This document shows positions 23,641-36,400 of a DNA stretch of 64,000 nucleotides, in pieces. The number at the start of each line of letters is the position of its first letter. Within the stretch, counting starts at the first letter, position 1. Source of the DNA: Pleodorina starrii (Eukaryota; Chlorophyta; Chlorophyceae; Chlamydomonadales; Volvocaceae); the NCBI GenBank assembly GCA_030267565.1, contig BRXU01000007.1, positions 2,480,001 through 2,544,000 on the forward strand. The letters are read 5' to 3'. The translations under genes were made by a program, and so were the position numbers. The notes below the pieces were generated by a model. That model did no database searches. It was given only the letters and a program-made list of their open reading frames with translations, and was not told where the DNA came from.

Positions 23641-24760
23641 TGTCTAATGTCGTCGCTGCACCATCCGGACTGTATGTTGAGGTCTACGTACGTAACTGGA
23701 AACATGCGGTTTGGCAAAGTAAGATTATTGGGCGCATGTGGACCACACCGCAGTTGAACGGCGGTCACACTTGGTCAGTCTCTATCTTCTCCTACTACGT
23801 ACCGTTCGCCTCTGCTTGATTGTGGCCCTTTTTTGTCGGCCACCTCCGTCGCGTACGTTTCAAACATGATCTTGATTATGTTACCGAAACCCAACGCAAA
23901 TCACACCGCGACAGATAGATGCATCTTGGACCGAGGACCCTGCGCTCACCATCCCCCTCTTCTGTATGGTTGATGTTCAGAAAAGAGCTGACGCACGCAC
24001 GTACGGCGGCCCCAGTCGTTTGGGCCTCCGGCGCTTACCTGCACACGCACGGAAGCAACGTACGTAAACTCAGACGCCGTCTATCAGCCGTTATGTCGTT
24101 ATTACGCCGTTCCTTGTGTGTGTGTGCTGGCTGTGCTCCAGTGTACTCTGTGTATTCGTTGGCATGGCGGATGGAGTGTGTATGTAGCCTACCCCGCCGC
24201 CCTTCCCGCATTGTGGCTTGTACGACATGCATCTTGCTTGACCTCTTCAACAATTCACCTCGTCCAATGAGGCATGCAGCTACGGTGTCCACTGATAAGT
24301 GAGCGACCATGAGCGAGGGCCTGCGTGCGAGGCCGGGACACCTCGAGCGACAAGCTTAAGAGGGGTCCTTACATGCTCATATTTCTTGTTATTACTATCT
24401 TCTAAATTTGACTAATGACCCCCCTTCAGTCTTCTGCGCGCCGTAACAGCATGAGCGCGTTTTTTTAGTAGTTGTCGTCACACGCAGAGTCGCATGATGA
24501 CGCAATACCTCAATGTCATTCAACTCAAACAAATCTCGACAGGCATGTCATTCAACTCAAACAAATCTTGACAGCATGAACGCAGACATTTTTAAACCAA
24601 TTTAATGGAAGTCTCTGCCAGAAATTAGGGAGGACGGCAATTGTCATCGTTTTGAGGTTATGAATCCCGCATGCGCACAGATGTCTCATTCTTATGCGAA
24701 TCTATATTACATTAGTAGCCGTTTATTTATGGATAACTCGGGTTATAGCAGCCTTTGATA
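23641..24760. other. Spacer between copies B and C
   Basis: No gene is visible. Around 24510-24575 a stretch of about 30 bp (ATGTCATTCAACTCAAAC...) is present twice in tandem. The remainder is unique-looking sequence with ACGTACGT words. Confidence 0.6.
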
Positions 24761-24805
24761 CCAATCGACACACGGGCGGGGCCCACCGGACTTCGCCTCG
24801 ACTCA
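24761..24805 (+). promoter_or_regulatory. Conserved leader before HAP2 copy C
   Basis: This 45-bp block begins CCAATCGACACAC and carries CCGGACTTCG before the ATG, homologous to the blocks before A, B, D and E. Confidence 0.6.
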
Positions 24806-27800
24806 ATGCATTTATGCAAGCTAGACTACGTAGTCTCAATTGCTGTCATACTTTTTGCCCTTCGGGCGTCAGAGGCAATCGCCGAGTTGCTAACGACGGG
24901 ACGTTATGAGAAATGCATCATGCAAGATGTGCGACGCCGAACTTGTTTAGTCGGGTTCAGTAGCTTCGTACTTTGACACAAGGTTGAAATCGATTAGTTC
25001 ATTTGTGCAGGCCGTCCCATGCACGAGCAAGTTCGTTCTTCCGCTGAAATTTCCCAGTGGCAGAACCCACGACATCGAGCAGTATGAGTTCACAGTCGAA
25101 TGCTTAAATAGGTAAGCAAGTTCAGTTCCCTGCTGGTCGACTGTGTTTGTGCTTCCGCTGCGTGCACTGGCTGGCCGATGATGCCACCTGCTGCAGCATG
25201 GCTGGCATACGTACGTAAGATACATTCAAGTTGGTGTATGGTAGTATGCTCTCTAGCTAGCTAACCATTGTCCCGCCCCTGCTTAATCAATGGCCGTGCG
25301 TGCAGCCCAGATGGTCAGTGTCCCTGCACCTGCAATTCGTTCATCGATGAGAAGTGCAGCTGCCGGGACTTGGTTTCTCCATTGCGAGTGTGGCTGACCA
25401 AGTCCGCGCTCGTGGCGTCGTACGAATTGGCGTTTCTGCAAAATAAGTTCAACTGGAAGCCGTATGAAGTCGTTATGCGGCCTAACGACAAGGTTTGCAA
25501 GGTACGTGTGCACATACACGCTTATCAGCTTCGATCCTAAATTCGTTCAGGCAGGTAGGGGGGTTTACCGGGGATTTCAGGTCGTACGTATGGGATGGGA
25601 TAACGGATATGCGAAGATACCGAGCTAGCAGGCCCTCGCTGTCGGCCCAATCCCAATGGGTCTGTTATATATCAGGAGGGCTGAGCGAGCGAGCGAGCGA
25701 GCGAGCCTCGCTTGGGAACGAACAACCTCACACTTGCAAGCAACCCATACATGTACAAACTCAGCTATCTCAATTACTACACCACTGCTTCCTTTTCATT
25801 CCTCACGCCGCTGATGCTTTAACGTTCCCGAGGCAAAGCTGACGCCATACAAATGCGTGCACTTCGAGCAGGACGGCGAGTTCGATCCCAATCCTACCTG
25901 TGGCTTTTACTACGGCCCGAGCGCGGCATGGACGCCGGTCAAAGACAGCCAGGGCTTTTGCTGCAAATGCAACAGCAGCCTGGCCTCGGATAGGTTTTCC
26001 TGGAAAAATCAAAAGCGCACGTGAGTAGTGATCGTTTCATTGATTTAGATGTCTTCATGCATAGCTTTAATTGAATGCACGCTGTCCCCAAATCCTGAAT
26101 CCTTATTACTTCGTTCATAAATACCAAAATTCTGTGGGTAAGCCGCCGCTGTGATATCCGCCTCCCATAAATGGCCGGGCGGCTGTACTTATACGGATAT
26201 TTTGATAGTCAGTATATAGTCACTATATAGTGGCATCGTCTGTAGGCGGTTGCCTTAGGCGGTCAACGGCAGACACGAGGGGCCCAGGCAGGATGAACAC
26301 CAATGGAAGGTCGGAAGGGCATCAGCTATCACTAACATGCTGGGTTAGCTGGCGCGGTAGGTGACATCCGTAATTATGCTTTTTAAACTATGCAAGCAGA
26401 TCCAATGCTCGTCCACGATCCCATTTTGTTTCAGACGCGCGATCCTTGACTGCGACTTCGCTCGAGACGCGAGATCCGCGCACTGCCTGAAGTACGATCC
26501 TCTCTGGTACCTGGTGAGTTATTCGCGGTTGCATAATCACCAGGGGTCAACACCACACTTTGTTGATCCTTGGCAGTCCAAGCGATTCGTTCACGGCCGG
26601 CACCAAGCAAAGCACCCATCAGCCATCATTTTCACCCATCACCATCACGCACGCACATACGCACTGAAGTCGCATCAAGGTAAAAGAAAAGCACGGCATA
26701 CGACCCCGTATCCTCACGTCGTGGCACGTTGATTGGTTGTGGAACTCGCTCACATGTGCATGCCGTGCGTGCATGCAGGCGTTCCAGCTAGGCCCTTCTT
26801 CGCTGCAATTACTTAACATCAATGTCACCGTGGCTATACCCATTACATCTGCACCCTCGACAGCCATCACTACCATTAGCAAATCCGTCACCACACGCAA
26901 TGAAATGCTTTCTTTGAGCACCTACACGCCAACAGCTACAACAGTCAGCAGTCCTCGGCTCGTGTATGCCAAGCTGGAGGGTGGCCTGGCGTCGAACCCA
27001 CAACCACCCGATTTGAGGTACGTACACGTATTTAACAACACATTCCCCAGTTTTGTATCAAAGCGCCAGCAGCCTTCCGCGCGCTTCACATGCATGTATG
27101 TAGATCAGCTTTGGTCCTAATAATGGCATTCAATAGCTAGGATAGCTCAAGTTCTCTATCGCAACAGGTCATGTATTATATGCAGATCGTCGTTTGTATC
27201 GCGCGCGCATCTATCTCATCTGCGCCATCTACGTACAAGTTAATTTATTACAGAGGAGCTGGATAAAAGCTACATATATAGTGCCATCTACGCCTGCTGC
27301 CCGCGCACCTGTACCACGATGGTTCTCTTTCTTGGACCGCCTCTTACTTGCGTTCTCTTGCCCGCCGAACATACCCTCTTGTTACGTAAACAGAAATCAG
27401 CTCCTGGTCTTACCCGAGCCAGTCAGCAAGATGACAAAAGACATCCTCGCCACAGCAAACAACGCCAGCCGAACCGACTGGATGGTGATCGACCAGGGCA
27501 TGTTTACCATGGACGGTGCGTGTCGCACAACGAAGTCCCATATGCGTCCCAGGCTCCTGATATATGTCGATTTGGTGCATGACGATGTCATCGGCCTATA
27601 TATCTAAGAAGTTTTTGTGAAGTGCACATCAGAGACGGATCACACGTTTCCTCAACTGTGTCACACAAGTAGAACTCGCAGCACTGGGCAAATGTTGGAA
27701 TATAATGCCCGGACTTGATCCCTGATGCACAGGCAAAACCTGTGATAAGATTGGCACCAACTTCTCTGCATTTCGCCACCAGCAAAACGGCTGCGGCAGG

Positions 27801-30800
27801 ATCCTGCAGGTGAGGGGCGGGAGAGGGGATCCCCTCCGGAGGCACATGTATGGACAGCGATGACTGGGCCTATATATGGGACGGGAAAGTTAGCGTTTTG
27901 TTGCTGCACTGCTGTTCTCCGCCCTTGGAGCGTCTGGAGACGCCCAAAGGGCGGCCGGGTCGGTCGTTCATCAGATGATAGAAGGACGCAGAAGGACGCT
28001 ACCGGAAAAAAACGGCGATGCATCCATACGTACGCTCCTATTCTATTTGTATAAGTTTATTTGGTGCTGTCATTTAGAAATGAACAAGGAGTAGCAGAAG
28101 CAAAAGCGCGGCCAGGCGCGCCAATGCCGTTCAATAATCCTATGAGCTGTTAATCCCTCGGGTCGCGGATGTAATCCATGCAGCCTCGCCCTATTTTTGT
28201 TGTTGTTTTCCAGTCCTTTGCACCTGCGCGGATCAGCCCCCGACCCGGCACGAAGAGCAATGCCCCAGACGAAATCGTACGTACAATTCTTGTTAAACTA
28301 CACGCACAAACCGAGCGCCCCTGCTGCCCGCAGTCCTGCCTTTCTGGCCAGCTAAAAGACCTGTGGGATGCCGATATGGAGCATGTTGTGAACGGCAAAG
28401 TTCCTCAATACATGATGACACGATTCCAGGCCGGCGACAAGGCTGAGGTACGGGCTGTGTTGCAGTGATGAAGAGTGCCATGATACCATGCGTGGTATAA
28501 TAGCGCAAGACTAGAAAACTACTTGCTATTTCTAATAGCTGCATATGCTATTCAATATTTGTCGTTGCTATATCGTTGATTAGATGCCTGTGCGCTGCTG
28601 CTGAAAAGATATCATTCGTAGCCAAGCAACACGTCCCAGAATGACCGCACATTCGCTACCCCCTACTTTCCCCCCGACACATCCGTTACGGATCCGTTCT
28701 GTGTACAATTATCGTACAATACATGGCAGCTGAACGGGGACGCCGGTCCCCTCGCCCTTGCGCTTCCGGTTACCAGCCAAACGGAGTCGGTGGTCATGCT
28801 TACGGTGGCGGCAGACAAAGTGCTTATCTACAACCGCGGCGTCGGCCAGGTACGGATGTACAGTTAAGGCTCCCGTATCACAGCAATCCGAACATGTCAT
28901 TTGCTCTTATTTGCTATAGAGGTATATCCCGCCATGAATAATTGCGTTCTTATTATTAAACCCTGCGAGCGCGGGCGGGCGGGCGTGATGCGGGCCTGCC
29001 TGCAGGAATGGAAAGTTGAAATGATGAGAGCGCTAGGCTGATACCCAAACATGCATCAAATACTCGTGAGACGTCGCACGAAGACGACGTACGCCGGGTC
29101 CCGCCTGAAATTGTGCCTGCGGCCTGCTGGCTTGCCCTCAGCGTTCGCGTTGCATGGGTCGCCCGGCTGGTTAGTGGTGCTTGGTTTTGTTCAGCAAGTA
29201 ACCGCAGCGGAGGGATAAAATCAGGGCACTCGTGTTAGCCGTCTACCACCCGTCAGGCCTTCATCACAGTAACAATAGTGCCTTCCTAACCGGGGTGAAT
29301 TTCTGAACTGCAAAATATGTAAATGCTGACATTATTAGGATAGGCCGGGGTGGCATAAACGAAACATGGGCCCCCCTAGTCGTTCTGTTGCAGCAGGTGA
29401 TCGATCCGACCCTTGTCTTTCGTTCGTTCGTGAGCCCACCATCGATTGTACGACGCTGTCTACGACCGTGCCCGCCGCTTGAACGCCCTACCTCCCCACC
29501 GCCCTATGCCACATCAGGTTGAGGGCTTGCGCTTTTGCAGGTTCAGCAACACCACGTGCGGCAGGTTCCAGCCGGGCAGCCCCGGCTTTATAAATATGAA
29601 TGTCACCAACACTGGCCGCCTGTCGGCCGACTTGACAATCACCGTTACTAAGTGTACGGTCAACGTGCGGCCAATCCAGCCACGAACCCTGGTGGTGGAT
29701 GTGAACCAGAGCCTGGCAGTAAATCCTCCATTGGACCTTATCGTGGAGGATGCATATGTGGACCCGTACTTTGAGTGTAAGGTGACGCTGTATAACTCAT
29801 TGGTGAGTCAATGAGGTGCATGCACGATACACGTGGTATGCTTGTTGTGCAAGTGCCGTGAACGTGCCGGTCACTTGACTATTGAGAGGTTGGAGGCGTG
29901 TATCAGCCGGTTGCGTGGTTAGTTGGCAAGGCACTACTCAATCGCACGGTGGACTGCATTGCCATGCCGTCACTCATGCATTCATGCACCCGGCGGCATG
30001 TACTACACACTTTGACCGCCGTATTGCTTGGCATCATCACTACTTACTAAATCTTTGTTTGTGTCCCTGGGAGATCCTTACAGGCGAATTCCACTGAGTT
30101 GTTTGTTATGCCTTGTTAGGGCCGAGTTCAAAAATTCTCGCTCGGGGTGTCGGCTTTCAACGCACTCTTTCGCGCAATTCAATATGTATTGAGTAAAAGT
30201 AATTATAATGAGGAAAGGTTGCGCGAAGGCGAAGAGAAGGCGAAGAACGGAAGGCCCCAGTGGAAACACGACACTTGTTAGCCGGCCAATAATGCTACAA
30301 AAGTTATATGCACTTCGGACCTGCCCATAAATTTAACAAACCTTTAAAACTTTGAGCGCGGAAATTTCTACCTTGCTATTATAAATTTCGATAGCGCCTG
30401 GTCTCCTACTTACCTCTGGTCTATGTTGGAGAATTGGCTCACTGCCATACTGGCGCCAGTATGGCAGTGAGCCAATTCTCCAACAATACGTGCGCTCTCT
30501 GAGGCAACGTACCCGGCCACCTCCCTGGTGACCGGTGCCCTGACGCCAGGCGAGCCCAATTCTCCCATCATACTGGGCAGCGCACCGCGCTCGGACCCAG
30601 TCTTCTGGCTAGGAGACCCCGCTCCCACCAGGAATCGAACCCGCACCTCGGGTTCCACACATGGTTCAAGAGAACGCACGTATTGTTGGAGAATTGGCTC
30701 ACTGCCATACTGGCGCCAGTATGGCAGTGAGCCAATTCTCCAACAGTCTACACGTCCCCGTCGTCCGCCGGCGAACGCGTTGACTTTCTCGCCCGCAGCC

Positions 30801-31996
30801 ATGCATGAACCCCAACCAGTCGCCTCTGCCTGGCGAACATGCCCACCAATCTTCATCAGTTGTATACTGCAACTATGCAGCGGCCATTGCGGGGTGCTCC
30901 CCGACGACTGGACATCCATGCGCGTAAAATGCCAATATGTGCATTAGAAGGGCCAGCAGCGCGGCCAAACTTGTACAATGACCATCCGTTTCATTATTGT
31001 ATTTAAAACACAAATGAGATGAGAAAATGGGTTTGATTTGGCGCTATAGAAGAAGAACAAGAGTGGTTTCGGGGCTCTGTGTGGAAGCAGCCTCTTGTTA
31101 GCTTTGTTAGGCGCCTGTTATTTTTGTCGGGTCAAACAAACAAGCGACTCAGTGGAATTCGCCTGTTATTCATTCAAGGTAACTGCATGTGCCCTTGTGG
31201 GCCGTGAGTAAATCGCGTGCTATACTGCTGCCTTACATTACTTTGCATATAAATAATGCTGCCGTGCAACCGTACTGTTAAAACGGACTGTGATGCAGGG
31301 AAGCATCGTGGACTCGAAGGTTTTGGTAGTCGGCAGTTGCATCCAGGTACGGCCCGCCGACAGTAGGGGACTGCTGACGGACGTACGGGAACGAATGAAA
31401 GGATGGGCCGAAGGGTGCTAGAAAGATAAACGATATGTATGGATGGCAAGACAAGTTGATAACTCCTGAGGGGCTCTCTGGCGAGACTTAATTCCGCAAT
31501 GCTTCGCAAGTAGCGAATCACTTGTGTTGCCACTTCATCTTCGTTCACCTTCATGGACCCGTGGGTCGGTCGGCTACCCTACCCCTGCCTTGTCTCTCTT
31601 CCTCGCTGCCTGACACAGGTGTGCAAAAACACCATGAACGTCGCTTGCTTTGTAAGGAAAGGCTGCTGGGCTAATCTGGGCATATTCGTGGCCGTACTTC
31701 TGGGCATCGTGGGCGGCTCAATCGCGGGGATCGTCCTCTTGTTTTGGGCCTTTAGGTTCTGCGCTCGCTACTCCAGCCGCAGAGCCGCCGCCACCACCGC
31801 CGCCGCCGGGACCTATCACGATTCCTTGCAGCAGCCCATGCCACCACCACCCCAGCGAATGCGCAAGTCTTGGCTGGTGTGGAGCAACCCACACTCGCAG
31901 CGATACCCCCGTGACGAACCAATCTTAGGTCCCCTCGTCCCACAGCTCATGGGGCCGCCGTTGTCGAATAATCCTTTTTACAACCGTTACGGCTGA
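24806..31996 (+). CDS. HAP2: HAP2/GCS1-like gamete fusogen, copy C (676 aa, 13 exons)
   Basis: Exons: 24806-24928, 25011-25111, 25306-25501, 25872-26020, 26435-26513, 26779-27017, 27394-27515, 27733-27809, 28334-28447, 28730-28849, 29518-29802, 31299-31346, 31619-31996. All phases agree with the paralogues and the stop is TGA. It has a signal peptide (to about residue 27), TGRYEKC, CRDL, FNWKPYEVV, VCK, the CCKC block, the full exon 11 (CRF...C, NVTNTGRL) and the four-Cys motif before the TM helix. In the fusion-loop exon, TRAILDCDF keeps the Arg and the Phe equivalent to Chlamydomonas R185 and F192, but the loop is only 10 residues. Intron 11 is interrupted by an inverted-repeat element (30081-31165). 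The tail has SWLVWSNPHS and ends NPFYNRYG. This copy and E look most complete in their ectodomain. Confidence 0.88.
25682..25707. repeat. (GAGC)n microsatellite
   Basis: About six GAGC tetramers in intron 3 of HAP2 copy C. Confidence 0.85.
30424..30485. repeat. 62-bp perfect palindrome, first copy
   Basis: A perfect inverted repeat beginning TGTTGGAGAATTGGCTCACT and centred on GGCGCC lies inside the TTA-flanked element. An identical copy lies at 30684-30745. Confidence 0.9.
30684..30745. repeat. 62-bp perfect palindrome, second copy
   Basis: Identical to 30424-30485, about 200 bp away. The palindrome looks like a small mobile unit or a foldback in its own right, nested in the larger element. 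Confidence 0.9.
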
Positions 31997-33446
31997 TGAA
32001 ATTCAGTGCGGTAACCAACGTCTCCTCAACACCGCGGAGTTCCGCTCACTCTGGGCTTTGATTGCTTTTTGTATGAGTCAGATTTTACACTTCGTTACAG
32101 GGGTCAAGTAATAAATAGTTTCTGTAGCCATATATGGTAACCGCGCGCCTTCCATTCAGAAACGGTTACCAAAATCAAGCCTGGACATAGCTAGGTTTCG
32201 GTTGCCAAAGGGCGTTTCGGTGCTTCGGGGGAGAGCGCGGATCGGTCCTCCTTACTACTTGCTGTACATAGATGGAGGTATGTAATTCGTAAAGTTCTTG
32301 CGGAATGGCACCATGGGGCGAAAGCTCTGTCGTACGTCTTCGTCCCCCCCTCTGCTGAGTCGAGTGGTTATTGTGGCTTGCACTTGATTGCGTATTATAG
32401 CTTACTTCTAGTAGTAGGGGAGTCAGCACGCAGTGTGATTGAATTGAATACGGATTATTCCAGCAGCTGGAAGTTTCGTTATTCGTTGCCGTGGACTGCT
32501 TCCGCAGCAGCCCGCTAGCTGGTTGGTGGCGTTAATGTATCTGCTCGACCTGTGCTCGACAAGGTGCATGCAGAGGCAGGATGGGAGGCACTATGCGAGT
32601 TAAGCGCCTGCGTGGTATAGGGTGGATAGTTAAGCTACGCAATCCGAAGAGCGCTAACGTCCATCCTGCTGGTACGTGCGTGGCTGCGTCCATACGATAC
32701 TCGCCCACGTCAATCCTGTAGCTGAGTCGGTCAGAACGGCGTGCCCGCACGCACAGTCAAATGTGAGCCGTGGATTGGTCGACCATTATTAGTTTCCGCT
32801 CCGTTATTCAATAGCACTGGAATCGTAGATCCGAATCGTAAGGCATGGATTCATGCATATCGGCGGTGATGATTACAACCGTTACAACCGCTTCACTTCC
32901 ATTAAACACGCATGAGTTTACCTGGAGGCCGTAGATGCAGTTTATTAAATATTTTTTTGATTTGATAAATATTATTATATAGCAGGGAAATAAAGCTACA
33001 AAGCGCGCATGCAAGTAAGATTTTAAATTCCTAACTTCTTCACCAACATCACTGATGACCAGTTTTCATTGAACAGCACTGACCAGGGTAACGGAATGGG
33101 CTCCAGGAAAAGGAAAGTCGGTGGCGGATGACTCGGCGCCAGCAGATAGAAGGCGCTTCGCGCCCTGGTCCTCGCCAAAAGGGCTTCCAAACACGAACAT
33201 ATTATTTTGATTTGTAAAGTCGGGGCCAATGTTTTGGGTGCTTCCAGCAGCGAGTGCTCGGCAGACGTTCAGTCGCGGCGGCAGGTCGCGAAACTCGTAC
33301 CTGCCTTCGTTTGATCGGTCCCTTCGATCGCCCCGCCGCGCACACAGTTTTGGACAACTAAGATTCCAGTTTTTCGACCGTTGCACGTATCATACCAAAA
33401 ACTGTTTTCATAAACACCTTTGAATAAGGTAGCCGAACCCTTGCCA
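31997..33446. other. Spacer between copies C and D
   Basis: No gene is visible. Large parts are repeated between copies D and E: the 3' flank of C matches that of D (from 43049), and 33030-33440 matches the flank of E (43760-43840 joined to 45030-45338). The spacer therefore marks the duplicated unit. Confidence 0.7.
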
Positions 33447-33492
33447 CCAAACGACACCCGGGTGGGGCCTGACGGACTTCGCATCCAGCTCA
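33447..33492 (+). promoter_or_regulatory. Conserved leader before HAP2 copy D
   Basis: This 46-bp block begins CCAAACGACACCC with GACGGACTTCG before the ATG. It is identical to the block before copy E and homologous to those before A, B and C. Confidence 0.6.
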
Positions 33493-36400
33493 ATGCAAAT
33501 ATGCGGTTTCAGACGTTTAGCTCTTGGTATAGTCATCGCACACATTATGTGGGCCTCAGGAGCTTCTTCCCTCGTACTGGCGACGGGACGCCTCGAAAAA
33601 TGTGTCGCCGACGGTGGTACGGAGGTGCGACACCCTGTCCAATTGCGACAGATACAGATAGCAATATCCACTTCATATAACTATGAAATTACAGGACCTG
33701 AGTTGCAAGGAAAAGATTACTATCACGTTGACAGTTGCGAACGGCAAGACCATCGACACAGAGAACCTCGAATTCACTCTCGAATGTGTCAACAGGTAAA
33801 CGCATGGAATAAAGACTACTCGCTCAAACTAGCAGCGTGTGGTGGTCCAGAGCAAATTTCTTCACCCTGCTTCCGAAATTCAGTGCGCCCAAGAGCGAGT
33901 GACATTTCCCGCTCTAACAAGACTGCGCGTGCGGTATCACCATATCACCACCTGACCGGACGCTTACCGCTGCACGACGCTGCCAATCATGCCATACGAA
34001 CATAGTTGTGAAAGTTATCTAGCTCTACATCTCCGCGCGCTAATGAAACATGCGTGCGGATCCTCGCAACGCGCACGCTGCCCTTATTTCTCAAGAGCTG
34101 CCCGTGTTGGGCTCCGCATCACTGTGTCCATCCAGAAGCTGATGCAGGTCATCGACCAGCCCGGCAACAGCAAGTCGTCAAAAACTTCTTAGCCGATTCG
34201 AGTCGGAATGGCACAACTGAAGAACTCCATTGCGTGGCACGGTCGCCACGAATACGTTCGCCCGTGTTGATCTTACGTCTTACCCTTGCTCGTTGTGCCA
34301 CACAGTCCGACCGGCGACTGCCCCTGCAACTGCAACATCGCCAATGACACATCCTGCCAGTGCCGAGACCTTGTGGTGCCTTTGTCGGTGACGCTGACCA
34401 AGTCACCACTGATGGCGTCTTACCCAATGAACTACATACAGTCCTACAACTACAAGCCGTACGAACAAATCATTGACCAGCAGGTCATGAACAATCTTAA
34501 TTGTATGGTGAGTGATTTCAGGCTCAGCGGCCCTAGCTATCTAGCTACCTGCAGACCTCTACCATAAATTAATGCAACGAAGGCAGCCGCTTGAGCATGC
34601 GTGCATGGCAGACCCATGCAGACAACATACATACAGATAGGCTCACGCAACAGATAAACAAACAATCAACCATTGACGGACGTCCGGACAACTAATAGAC
34701 TGGTGAACAGACGGTTTGTCGAGTCGACAGACTGAATAGCTCGTCGTCCAATAATGGCTATCACATGTAGTCCGTCGGCCGGCGTCCGTCAAGAGGCATC
34801 TTATTATCACCTGCAGAGGGATGCCAGGATTACTTCGCCTTGCCTCCTTCCGACTGGGGTCATATCAATTCCTGTGTTGAAATTGCACTGAATCACTGCT
34901 GACTTGTAGACTTCATCATCACGCACATTGCAGCTCGCTAGCTAGCACTACTTCGTTCCCGACAAACGAACTGCTGTCAGGCGCGCGACTAAGCCCCCAC
35001 ACCTCGACGGAATGCCTGACGGAAAACCATGCATGCTGCCCATTGTGCAGGACCAACCGAGCGACAGCCATCCCGCCTGTGGCCTGTCCTATTTCCCAGG
35101 CACAGAGATCAAGAGTAATGATAGTGTTGGCTTCTGCTGCCGGTGTCCAAGAAGATTTAGGCCTACAAATATGACGTAAGTGTGCGGTAACGCTACGGTG
35201 GCTGGATTCAACGGTCTGGGACAAACGAACTGGCACATGAGATAATCAATATTTTCACGCAGAAGAGAAACGACGGAAATCGTCAGATCCATAGCCCTTT
35301 TTAACAGGCTTCGTTCCAGCCAAAGATGGAATTCTTCGTTCGTCAAGAGGGCGGGCCCTCTTTTCCATTTTTGGGCGGGGCCCCAGCGCGAAGCGCCCAG
35401 GGGACCGCGCCCTGTAGCCGTAGCGCCGCCTGCGCCGCTATCGAGCGTAGCTAGAGAAGCGGAGGCCTTAATCGACTAAAATGTCCGTAGTCCGTGTGTC
35501 ACACCTTTTTCGCGCTTTTCGCTTTTCGTTTCCGGGTTCGTTTCCGGAATTCCCATAGCATATGTCATCCTGTATTGCAACATATGTGCTCGTCCATACG
35601 TTATTTCAAGTAGTTCGTTGTGCGTGGTAGTCTCCGCGCGCTCATCGCGGCCGAAGTCGCATCAACGTCTCCGCGCGTAAATTGTATCGTAATCGGTGCT
35701 GCATTTTTGGGCGGGGCCCCAGCGCGAAGCGCCCAGGGGGGCCCCGCCCTGTAGGATTGCCCATGTCCGTGCCTGCTGCCTGCCTGCCTGTGATGTCCTA
35801 ACCCAAGTGCAGAATCTCGGCCAGCGGAAACGCGTTATAAGTCAAATATTACATTCTTTATTGCTTGGTATCTTTATTATAGGAAACCAACATCGTATGA
35901 GTAAAAACCGGTTTGGCAGTCTCCATGGACCGAGAGGCCGAGGTCAAACCAACGCATCGCGGCCTGTAATTCATTCGAAAAAGTGCATCGTTCCTCGAAA
36001 TGAAATCCAGAAATGACGGCGTGAAATGAATCTCCGTTTCGGCATCCAACATAGCGAACATTCTTCCCGCGACCACACCACACCTCTGCTAGCCGGTCCG
36101 ACCGACTTCACGCATATTACTATTACAGAGAATAACAAAGGTTGCAAGAGACAAACTATTAGCCGCAATTATTGCACGCACGATGCGGTCTTCTGCGGGC
36201 CGCCCAACACGTCCAGTCGGCAACCTAGGGGACTTCTACACTCCCTGTTCTAATGTTGAAGTTGTCAAGCCTCGCTATGGCGAATACCTTGGTAGCCAAG
36301 CCTTGCACTCTCGTCGGCAATCAAGTGCACGTCGTCGCGACCCTCGCAACAGTTCCCATCCGCTGTCTTTCTAATCGCAAGTCAGCGTGCGTACGTAATA

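Larger units (their letters stand above)
30081..31165. mobile_element. Inverted-repeat element with TTA target duplication in intron 11 of copy C
   Basis: An element of 1085 bp has terminal inverted repeats starting CAGGCGAATTCCACTGAGT, perfect over 19 bp and similar for several bases beyond. It is flanked by TTA on both sides (30078-30080 and 31166-31168). The paralogous intron in copy D (near 42225-42233) reads CCTTATTCATTCAG without interruption, which gives the empty site with one TTA. A 3-bp TTA duplication fits a PIF/Harbinger-type family. There is no transposase ORF, so it is non-autonomous. Inside are two copies of a 62-bp palindrome and, between them, a tRNA-like T-arm fragment in inverse orientation (about 30630-30650). 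Confidence 0.85.
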
